From Alphaproteobacteria bacterium (GTDB taxonomy: Bacteria; Pseudomonadota; Alphaproteobacteria; Acetobacterales; Acetobacteraceae), in the NCBI GenBank assembly GCA_013298245.1, contig JAAFHD010000250.1, positions 1 to 5,796 of the forward strand: a stretch of 5,796 nucleotides of DNA. Reading direction: 5' to 3'. Shown piece by piece: positions 1 to 4,456 of the stretch. Position numbers and translations under genes: made by a program. The notes beneath the pieces were generated by a model. It did not search any database. It worked only from the letters and a program-made list of their open reading frames with translations, and had not been told where the DNA came from. Every line of letters starts with the position of its first letter. Positions within the stretch are counted from its first letter, which is position 1.

Positions 1-1023
1 GGCCATATGTCGCTGCGCGTGGAGGCGATGGCGGGCGATGTCTACCGCGCCGCCAATGATCGCGAGATCGCGCACATGCAGGCGCGGCTGCGCGAAGCGT
101 TGGAACAGGGTGCCGCCGGCTTCACCACCGGCCTGTACTACCCGCCCAACGCGCAGGCGCCGACCGATGAAGTGATCGCGGTGGGCGAGGCGCTGAGTGT
201 GGTGGGCGGCATCTACATGACCCACATGCGCGATGAGAGCGACGGCGTGCTGGACAGCATCCGCGAGACCTTGCGCATCGGGCGCGAGACGCGCGCGGAG
301 GTTGTGATCTCCCACCATAAATGCGCCATGCCGGAAAACTTCGGCCGGTCCACCGACACGCTCGCGCTGATCGACCGGCTGGGCCAGGACCAGCCGGTGG
401 CGTTCGACGTCTATCCCTATCCGGCCGGTTCCACCGTGCTGATGCCCGAACGCCTGCGCCAGGATGTGCCTGTGCAGGTGACGTGGTCCGTGCCGCACCC
501 CGAAATGGCGGGGCGAGACCTGGACGAGATCGCGCGCGAATGGGGCATGCCGCGCAAGGCGGCCGCCGAAAAATTGCTGCCCGCCGGCGCCATCTATTTC
601 CAGATGGATGAAGCCGATGTCCGCCGCATCATGGCGCACCCACGCGCGATGATCGGCAGCGACGGCATCCCGCATGACGCCAAGCCGCACCCGCGCCTGT
701 GGGGCACCTTCCCGCGGGTGCTCGGGCATTACGTGCGCGATGTCGGGCTGTTCAGCCTGGAGAGTGCCATCCACAAGATGACCGGCCGCACCGCGCAGGT
801 CTTTGGCATTCCCGATCGTGGCGTGATCCGCGCTGGCGCCTTCGCCGACCTGGTGCTGTTCGACCCGACGACAATCCGCGACATGGCGACATATGCCGAC
901 CCAACCGCGCAATCATTGGGCGTGGAGGAGGTCTGGACCAATGGGCAAACCGTCTTCGCCGGTGGTGATATCACGGGGGCAGCACCTGGCCGTTTCATCG
1001 CCAATCCGCGTCGTGCAGCGTGA
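1..1023 (+). CDS. N-acyl-D-amino-acid deacylase (D-aminoacylase), 5'-truncated by the window edge
   Basis: Zinc-dependent amidohydrolase that hydrolyses N-acyl-D-amino acids to the free D-amino acid and a carboxylate. The frame is open to base 1 (Gly-His precede the Met at base 7), and that Met sits inside conserved family sequence, so it is not the true start. About 340 residues are visible; the family is usually near 480, so roughly 140 N-terminal residues, including the first metal-binding segment and the metal-ligand Cys, are off-window. Counting from Met7, THMRDE lies at 72-77 (His73, equivalent to a metal-ligand His), SHHK at 102-105 (second metal His), DVYPY near 134-138, and GSDG at 217-220 (Asp219, the catalytic Asp of the family). 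Next come the typical HPRLWGTFPR run (228-237), a TGR-x2-QVFG segment, and an RAGAFADLVLFDP C-terminal beta-sandwich strand. The stop overlaps the next gene by 4 nt. Acyl and amino-acid specificity cannot be read from this part. Confidence 0.93.
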   Translation, partial: GHMSLRVEAMAGDVYRAANDREIAHMQARLREALEQGAAGFTTGLYYPPNAQAPTDEVIAVGEALSVVGGIYMTHMRDESDGVLDSIRETLRIGRETRAEVVISHHKCAMPENFGRSTDTLALIDRLGQDQPVAFDVYPYPAGSTVLMPERLRQDVPVQVTWSVPHPEMAGRDLDEIAREWGMPRKAAAEKLLPAGAIYFQMDEADVRRIMAHPRAMIGSDGIPHDAKPHPRLWGTFPRVLGHYVRDVGLFSLESAIHKMTGRTAQVFGIPDRGVIRAGAFADLVLFDPTTIRDMATYADPTAQSLGVEEVWTNGQTVFAGGDITGAAPGRFIANPRRAA

Positions 1024-1445
1024 ATACGGAACCCGCCCCGCGCGGCCGCACCTGGCAGAAAGGCACCAAGCGCCGCGCGGCGGTGGTGGTGCTGGCGGGG
1101 CTGGCGGTGCTGGCGCTGATCGCCTGGATCTTCATGCCTGCAGAACGCCTGCGTGACCCCGTCGAGGTCTATCTGCGCCAGGGCGAACGCGCTGGTGCTG
1201 CGGCGCTGAAGCGCGATATCGAGGGCTGGGCAGCACCTGGTGCGGACCCTGGGCCTGCGGTGCAGAACCTTGTGGGGCTTGGGTTTTCTTGCATCGCGCC
1301 AGCGGGGCCGGTGGGGCAGTGGAACTGCACCCGGCGCAACCCGGATCGTGAGCGGCGGCTGACGACGCTGGAGGCGATCATCGGCGTGCAGAGCGGTGTG
1401 GTGGCGCAGGTGGATACGCGGATCACCGTGCGGTCGATGCAGTAG
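1020..1445 (+). CDS. small single-pass membrane protein, unknown function, two-Cys domain (paralogue 1)
   Basis: Predicted 141 residues, family not recognised. A GTG start overlaps the D-aminoacylase stop (GTGA). There is no clear Shine-Dalgarno sequence, and later in-frame valines fall inside the membrane segment, so translation coupled to the deacylase is the best explanation. The N-terminus is basic (RGR, KGTKRR), followed by a hydrophobic segment at about 20-38, predicting N-in with the C-terminal domain outside the cytoplasm. The C-terminal domain carries LKRDI (63-67), GAD (74-76), GFSC (88-91), WNC (101-103), then two strand-like stretches around Gly126. Cys91 and Cys103 could form a disulfide. 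Asp76-to-Cys91 (15) and Cys91-to-Cys103 (12) spacings are identical to those in the two small proteins at 1708-2157 and 2169-2573, so I infer common ancestry, this copy being the most diverged. The sequence alone suggests no enzymatic role. Confidence 0.8.
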   Translation: MNTEPAPRGRTWQKGTKRRAAVVVLAGLAVLALIAWIFMPAERLRDPVEVYLRQGERAGAAALKRDIEGWAAPGADPGPAVQNLVGLGFSCIAPAGPVGQWNCTRRNPDRERRLTTLEAIIGVQSGVVAQVDTRITVRSMQ

Positions 1446-1464
1446 CGGTCGCGCTTCGGGCGAG

Positions 1465-1486
1465 GCGCCACTTACGTTTTTGGCGC
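1465..1486. repeat. 6-bp inverted repeat, 10-nt loop
   Basis: GCGCCA (1465-1470) is complementary to TGGCGC (1481-1486) around the loop CTTACGTTTT. It begins 20 nt after the stop of the small membrane protein gene. The T-run lies in the loop, not after the stem, so it is not a standard intrinsic terminator. TGGCGCGCCA at 1481-1490 is itself a perfect palindrome, so alternative pairings exist. Confidence 0.35.
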
Positions 1487-1499
1487 GCCACAACCGCAT

Positions 1500-1518
1500 G
1501 CGGGCGCGCAGCGCCCGC
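1500..1518. repeat. 8-bp perfect inverted repeat with GCA loop
   Basis: GCGGGCGC (1500-1507) pairs with GCGCCCGC (1511-1518) around a 3-nt loop, giving an all-G/C stem. It lies 54 nt beyond the stop of the gene ending at 1445 and overlaps the palindrome CCGCATGCGG (1494-1503). No T-run follows, so it would at most be a 3'-end or pausing hairpin, and such stems arise readily in GC-rich DNA. Confidence 0.4.
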
Positions 1519-1566
1519 CGCCGCCCATAAGCCACAACCATCAGTGATGCCTTTGCGCGGCGCAGC

Positions 1567-1595
1567 CAAGCGCGCTTGCGCGCGCCCGGCGCTTG
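1567..1595. repeat. 12-bp palindrome plus a third copy of its half-site
   Basis: CAAGCGCGCTTG (1567-1578) is a perfect palindrome. GCGCTTG recurs at 1589-1595 and can pair with CAAGCGC at 1567-1573 as a 7-bp stem. It could be a dimeric operator or only GC-rich background; no regulator gene is visible. Confidence 0.3.
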
Positions 1596-1606
1596 AGGGC
1601 GGCAAA

Positions 1607-1623
1607 CCGCGACAAAGTCGCGG
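1607..1623. promoter_or_regulatory. perfect 17-nt dyad upstream of the two-gene small-protein unit
   Basis: CCGCGAC (1607-1613) and GTCGCGG (1617-1623) flank an AAA centre in perfect dyad symmetry, 84 nt before the ATG at 1708. It overlaps the first of four GACAA repeats. This is either an operator for a dimeric regulator or a short hairpin; no convincing -35/-10 pair was found nearby, so the promoter position is unknown. Confidence 0.35.
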
Positions 1624-1659
1624 ACAACGCTCTACCGCACACGACAACACGCACGACAA
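1611..1659 (+). repeat. four GACAA direct repeats at 12/20/12-bp spacing
   Basis: GACAA starts at 1611, 1623, 1643 and 1655. The outer copies read GACAAA and the inner ones GACAAC. CGACAAAGT occurs at both 1610-1618 and 1654-1662, and CACGACAA at both 1640-1647 and 1652-1659. The array ends 48 nt before the ATG at 1708, a position suited to a regulator-binding region. No regulator family is identified. Confidence 0.35.
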
Positions 1660-1695
1660 AGTGCCGGGCATAAACTCCTCATCGCAACCATTCGT

Positions 1696-1700
1696 GGAGG
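1696..1700 (+). promoter_or_regulatory. strong ribosome binding site GGAGG for the gene at 1708
   Basis: GGAGG lies 7 nt before the ATG at 1708 and 10 nt before the in-frame ATG at 1711. The spacing favours the first ATG but does not exclude the second. Confidence 0.75.
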
Positions 1701-1707
1701 GGAGACC

Positions 1708-2157
1708 ATGATGAAGTTTTTCAAAGGCGACGCGTTCACCACGCTTCGTAATGCCTGTGTCGTCGGATCGATGATCTGCGCAGGGCTTTCCGGTTATGCC
1801 GCCGTTGCCGGTGGCGTCGCACCACACCGGATGGAGCACGACGCCAACCGCTATATGGCGCGCGGCCTCGCCGCATCCGAAGCGGTGCTGGTGCAGGAAT
1901 TGTCGGCGCAGCACCCGGTTGGTTCTGACGCCAACCTGCTGCTGAGCCGCCTGTCGCGCAGCGGCTTCGATTGCCAGCCGGAATTCGAAAGCCCGGGCAG
2001 CTATGCCTGTGTGTTCAACCGCCAGCTTGCCTTCTCTCGGGTCGCGCGTCTGACGACGCGGGTCGAGACGGATGGGCTGCGCGTCACTGCCATCAACCCA
2101 ACGATGTCGGTCGGGCCTGCACCGCAGCCCATGGCCTTCTCGCTGGCCGCACTGTGA
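1708..2157 (+). CDS. small membrane-anchored or exported protein, unknown function, two-Cys domain (paralogue 2)
   Basis: Predicted 149 residues, no family recognised. The start is ATG with GGAGG 7 nt upstream. A basic N-terminus (K3, K6, R14) precedes a hydrophobic stretch at about 16-37, which could be a membrane anchor or an uncleaved or cleaved signal sequence; either way the rest is predicted to be extracytoplasmic. The domain shows LVQEL (61-65), PVGSD (70-74), GFDC (86-89), YAC (99-101) and a beta-like tail with Gly123. Asp74-Cys89 and Cys89-Cys101 spacings of 15 and 12 match both neighbours, and Cys89/Cys101 are disulfide candidates. Two further Cys (17, 24) lie in the hydrophobic segment. 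The C-terminus is about 15 residues longer than in paralogue 3 and rich in Pro/Ala. It is co-transcribed and probably translationally coupled with the next gene. Confidence 0.85.
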   Translation: MMKFFKGDAFTTLRNACVVGSMICAGLSGYAAVAGGVAPHRMEHDANRYMARGLAASEAVLVQELSAQHPVGSDANLLLSRLSRSGFDCQPEFESPGSYACVFNRQLAFSRVARLTTRVETDGLRVTAINPTMSVGPAPQPMAFSLAAL

Positions 2158-2160
2158 GGA
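2156..2160 (+). promoter_or_regulatory. ribosome binding site GAGGA overlapping the upstream stop codon
   Basis: GAGGA shares GA with the TGA stop at 2155-2157 and lies 8 nt before the ATG at 2169. The arrangement implies translational coupling of the two small-protein genes and fixes the start of the second. Confidence 0.7.
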
Positions 2161-2168
2161 CAAACACC

Positions 2169-2573
2169 ATGCGAAAATCCGAGATGTTCCACACGCTGAA
2201 ACTCGCGGTGACCGCGGTCGGCATTCTGTTCCTCGGCGTCAGCGTCTTCGCCTATGCCTGGGGCAATACCAGCCCTTGGCCGAGCACGGCGCCGCTGGAC
2301 CGGCATATCGAAAGCGGATCGGCTGCCGGCACGCGCATGCTGGAACGCGAATTGGCATCCGCGCATCCGGCCGGGTCGGACGCGGCCGCGCTGCTGGCAC
2401 GGCTGCGTGCGAGCGGGATGAATTGCGAGCCCGATCCGCGCCAGATGGAACGCTATGCCTGCACGTATCGCCAGCCTCGCAGCGATCGCTACGCGGTGGT
2501 CGCGGTGAATGTGAGCGTGGAGCAGGGCCGCGTGATCAACGACATTGCCAGCACGGTCACCGCACCGCGCTGA
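2169..2573 (+). CDS. small single-pass membrane protein, unknown function, two-Cys domain (paralogue 3)
   Basis: Predicted 134 residues, no family recognised. The ATG at 2169 was chosen over the longer open frame from 1971 because it has the GAGGA site, begins just after the previous stop and gives an N-terminus like its relatives. Basic residues (R2, K3, K11) precede a hydrophobic helix at about 12-31, predicting N-in and a C-terminal domain outside the cytoplasm. The domain shows LEREL (58-62), PAGSD (67-71), GMNC (83-86), YAC (96-98) and an alternating hydrophobic tail around Gly120. Asp71-Cys86 is 15 and Cys86-Cys98 is 12, as in the two preceding small proteins. It is closest to paralogue 2: both have HPxGSD and Tyr-Ala-Cys. 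It is the last gene before a strong terminator. Confidence 0.87.
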   Translation: MRKSEMFHTLKLAVTAVGILFLGVSVFAYAWGNTSPWPSTAPLDRHIESGSAAGTRMLERELASAHPAGSDAAALLARLRASGMNCEPDPRQMERYACTYRQPRSDRYAVVAVNVSVEQGRVINDIASTVTAPR

Positions 2574-2582
2574 GCGCCAGAC

Positions 2583-2613
2583 CAACGCGCTGCTCTCCCC
2601 ATCCGGCGCGTTG
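2583..2613 (+). terminator. upstream hairpin of a tandem 3' structure
   Basis: CAACGCGC (2583-2590) pairs perfectly with GCGCGTTG (2606-2613) around a 15-nt loop. It begins 10 nt after the stop of the gene ending at 2573 and abuts the intrinsic terminator with no spacer, so the two stems could stack coaxially. It has no T-run of its own; it probably protects the 3' end or assists termination. Confidence 0.5.
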
Positions 2614-2662
2614 CCGCCCCGTGAGGCCCCCGAATATCGGGCCTCGCGGGGCGGAACTTTTT
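2614..2662 (+). terminator. strong intrinsic (rho-independent) terminator
   Basis: A 16-bp stem pairs 2614-2629 with 2639-2654, with one G-U wobble (T2622/G2646). The loop is CCGAATATC, and AAC then TTTTT (2658-2662) follow. It starts 40 nt after the stop of the last rightward gene and lies before the convergent methyltransferase gene. On the opposite strand there is no T-run after the stem, so it is directional. Confidence 0.88.
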
Positions 2663-2696
2663 GGGGCCTGCGGATGATGTGCGCGGGCCGACCGCA

Positions 2697-2870
2697 TCAC
2701 GCCGCATGGCATGGCGCTGTGCCCAGTATCGCGTTCCAATCCTCCTCGCCCGGGCCGAAATACGGGTGGCGTGCGAGCACCGCCGGCAGCTCCGCGCGCG
2801 GCGCCAGCAACAGCCCAAGCGGCTTGGTGCGGCCATGATATCCGCGAGCGAAGGCGCGGCCGCGCGCGGT
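2697..2870 (-). other. 57-codon open stretch after the methyltransferase stop, possible coding remnant
   Basis: Directly after the methyltransferase TGA, the same frame stays open for 57 codons to a TGA at 2697-2699. The translation looks protein-like, for example HPYFGPGEEDWNAILG, and its third codon positions are mostly G/C. There is no ATG in frame; TTG (2810) and GTG (2780) exist but lack ribosome binding sites. It could be a remnant of a displaced gene, a former C-terminal extension cut by a stop, or chance in GC-rich DNA. I do not recognise the sequence. I see no other gene in 2663-2870 on either strand. Confidence 0.25.
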
Positions 2871-3425
2871 TCAACCGGCATGGCGCGAGAACAGCCGGGG
2901 CAGCAGCGCGCCGGTGCTGGCGCGATAGGCGCGGTATGCGTCCGCGCCGGGGCCTGCCAGCAGGTCGCGTTCCTCCCGCTGGGCGGCGATGACATAGAGT
3001 GCCAGCAAAGCCAGCACCGGCGGCCAGGCGCGCCAGTCCCACACCGCCAGCGCCCAAGCCACCCAGAATAGCGAATAGGCCAGGTAGAAGGGGTGGCGCA
3101 CGAAGCGATACGGCCCGGCGCGCAGCACCTGCGCGGGGCCGGGTGTGGCGTCGAAAGCCAGCTTCAGCCCATGCCCGCGGGAGGCGCGGATGGCGGCGAT
3201 GAACAGCGCCAAGGCGGTCCATTGCAGGGCCAGGCCCGCGATGGCCATTGCCGGCGCCGCGCCTGCGCTCAGCCACAGCAGCCACATTGCGGTCAGCGCC
3301 GAGACGATGGTGATCACCCGCATGCCAGGCGGCATCGCGCGTGAGGCGAAATGCCCACGGACCGCCCAGCCGAAACTCAGCACGATCACTATGCCGCTGA
3401 GTGCTACGCCCACAGACATGTCCAC
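2871..3425 (-). CDS. integral-membrane methyltransferase, isoprenylcysteine carboxyl methyltransferase-like
   Basis: Predicted 184-residue inner-membrane protein, probably an S-adenosylmethionine-dependent methyltransferase of the ICMT/phospholipid methyltransferase superfamily. The signature is GPYRFVRHPFYLAY (104-117), with the conserved Arg-His-Pro at 110-112, and AQREERDLL (148-156) with paired Glu151/Glu152, followed by AYRAYRAST, all typical of the S-adenosylmethionine-binding C-terminal half. Hydrophobic segments lie at about 5-20, 38-53, 58-80, 113-130 and 132-148. Bacterial members act on varied lipids or small molecules, so the substrate cannot be named. The start is either GTG at 3425 (AGGGAG 6 nt upstream) or the ATG two codons in at 3419 (GAGG 9 nt upstream); GTG is listed as the longer form. 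It sits 146 bp downstream of the permease genes on the same strand, with likely regulatory elements between, so it is probably a separate unit. No intrinsic terminator was seen after it. Confidence 0.87.
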   Translation of the reverse strand: MDMSVGVALSGIVIVLSFGWAVRGHFASRAMPPGMRVITIVSALTAMWLLWLSAGAAPAMAIAGLALQWTALALFIAAIRASRGHGLKLAFDATPGPAQVLRAGPYRFVRHPFYLAYSLFWVAWALAVWDWRAWPPVLALLALYVIAAQREERDLLAGPGADAYRAYRASTGALLPRLFSRHAG

Positions 3426-3433
3426 CCGCCTCT

Positions 3434-3449
3434 CCCTGGCATCGCAGGG
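3434..3449 (-). promoter_or_regulatory. small hairpin overlapping the methyltransferase ribosome binding site
   Basis: In the leftward mRNA, CCCTG (3449-3445) can pair with CAGGG (3438-3434). The second arm contains most of the AGGGAG ribosome binding site. Five base pairs with a 6-nt loop is marginal, so any effect on translation is speculative. Confidence 0.2.
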
Positions 3450-3480
3450 TGAGAAGTGGCGCGGTTGGCGTCGTGTTGTC

Positions 3481-3496
3481 TGTGAACTGGATCACA
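3481..3496. promoter_or_regulatory. CRP/FNR-family-type operator, perfect TGTGA-N6-TCACA
   Basis: TGTGAACTGGATCACA has exact half-sites TGTGA and TCACA separated by 6 bp, the core recognised by enterobacterial CRP. It lies in the intergenic gap about 55 nt upstream of the methyltransferase GTG. Alphaproteobacterial CRP/FNR-type regulators may prefer different bases, so the cognate factor is uncertain, and no clear -35/-10 was found to say whether it would activate or repress. Confidence 0.45.
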
Positions 3497-3519
3497 GGCA
3501 CGTGATAAAATCGTGCCTG
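3495..3519. repeat. 8-bp perfect inverted repeat abutting the CRP-like site
   Basis: CAGGCACG (3495-3502) and CGTGCCTG (3512-3519) flank TGATAAAAT, the only clearly AT-rich stretch in this gap. It shares two bases with the TGTGA-N6-TCACA palindrome. It may be a second operator over a promoter, or a transcript hairpin after the permease genes; no T-run follows on the leftward strand. Confidence 0.4.
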
Positions 3520-3541
3520 CGCGACAGGTTGGGATGTCGGT

Positions 3542-3556
3542 GCCGCGATGCGCGGC
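3542..3556 (-). terminator. GC-rich hairpin just after the MalG-like permease gene
   Basis: GCCGCG and CGCGGC pair around a 3-nt loop, 15 nt beyond the permease stop codon. The stem is short (6 bp) and no T-run follows, so it is not a convincing intrinsic terminator; it may mark or protect the operon's 3' end. Confidence 0.3.
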
Positions 3557-3571
3557 CTCGCCTGATGCCCG

Positions 3572-4456
3572 CTATTCCTTCACCGCCCCGGTCAGGCTGG
3601 AGACGTAGTAGTCCACGAAGAACGAGTAGAAGATCGCCACCGGCAGCGAGCCGAGCAGCGCGCCCGCCATCAAGGCACCCCATTGATAGACATCGCCGCT
3701 GACCAGTTCGGTCAGGATGGCGACCGGCACGGTCTTGTTCTCGCTGCTCTGGATGAAGGCCAGCGCGTAGATGAATTCGTTCCAGGACAGCGTGAAGGCG
3801 AAGATGCCGGCGGAGATCAGCCCGGGCACGGCCAACGGCAAAGTGATCTTGGTCAGGATCTGCAGGCGCGTCGCGCCGTCGATCAGCGCGCATTCCTCGA
3901 GCTCATAGGGGATGGATTTGAAGTAGCCGATCAGCAGCCAGGTGCAGAAGGGAATCAGGAAGGTCGGGTAGGTGAGGATCAGCGCGAAGGGCGTGTCGAA
4001 AAGGCCGAGCTGCACGACCATGGTGGCGAGCGGGATGAACAGGATCGAAGGCGGCACCAGATAGGCCAGGTAGATGGCCAGGCCCACATATTGGCTGCCG
4101 CGGAAGCGCAGGCGCTGGATCGCGTAGGCCGCCAGAACCGACGCGAAAAGGCTGATGAAGGTGGCGGCGAAGGCGACCAGCATCGTGGTCCAGAGCCAGC
4201 GCGGGTAGGAGGTTTCGAACAGCAGCTTGCGGATGTGATCCAGCGTGGGCGAGGTGATCCAGAACGGGTTGTGGGTGGTGTAGTCGTAGAGTTCAGCGTT
4301 GGGTTTGAACGACGTCACCGCCATCCAATAGAAGGGGAAAAGCAGGATCAGCAGGAAGCACGCCAGCGGCACATACAGCACCACGACGCGGCGCGCCTTG
4401 CTGTCCCAGCTGAGAAGTTCGGGCGCTTGTACGGCGGATTGTTCAGCGGCGGCCAT
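3572..4456 (-). CDS. carbohydrate ABC transporter permease, MalG-like (CUT1 type)
   Basis: Predicted 294-residue inner-membrane permease of a binding-protein-dependent importer. The EAA loop that docks onto the ATPase is visible as EECALIDGA (187-195) followed by ITLP (204-207), with conserved Gly194. About six membrane segments lie near 25-47, 90-113, 123-145, 156-178, 208-230 and 258-281. SFKPNAEL after the first helix and SWNEFIYAL (224-232) after the EAA loop are typical of the MalG side of CUT1 pairs. The ATG at 4456 overlaps the upstream TGA by one base (TGATG) and has a purine-rich GGGGAGGG site about 9 nt before it, inside the preceding gene. It pairs with the MalF-like protein to form the channel. 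The substrate is probably a sugar or polyol but cannot be specified. No ATPase gene follows it. Confidence 0.95.
   Translation of the reverse strand: MAAAEQSAVQAPELLSWDSKARRVVVLYVPLACFLLILLFPFYWMAVTSFKPNAELYDYTTHNPFWITSPTLDHIRKLLFETSYPRWLWTTMLVAFAATFISLFASVLAAYAIQRLRFRGSQYVGLAIYLAYLVPPSILFIPLATMVVQLGLFDTPFALILTYPTFLIPFCTWLLIGYFKSIPYELEECALIDGATRLQILTKITLPLAVPGLISAGIFAFTLSWNEFIYALAFIQSSENKTVPVAILTELVSGDVYQWGALMAGALLGSLPVAIFYSFFVDYYVSSLTGAVKE

Noticed and set aside
729..1541. Leftward open frame (270 codons) across the end of the D-aminoacylase and the first small protein
   Set aside because: Arg/Pro/His-rich translation without motifs, opposite to two well-supported genes; typical GC-rich antisense artefact.
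1643..1651. GACAACACG also occurs on the minus strand at 3480-3472, upstream of the methyltransferase
   Set aside because: A 9-bp match between two intergenic regions is not enough, given the number of comparisons possible in nearly 6 kb.
1593..1675. Possible sigma70-like promoter (TTGAGG near 1593, CATAAACT near 1669)
   Set aside because: The spacing between the elements is far from 16-18 bp and no better pairing was found, so I do not call a promoter.
1423..2163. Leftward open frame (246 codons) antisense to paralogue 2
   Set aside because: Low-complexity Arg/Gln/Ala-rich composition and no family features; the rightward gene has a strong ribosome binding site and paralogues.
2557..3501. 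Long leftward open frame (314 codons) overlapping the methyltransferase
   Set aside because: Its translation is dominated by Arg, Ala, Gly and Pro, with no recognisable motif; it is an out-of-frame shadow of the methyltransferase, which has the family signature.
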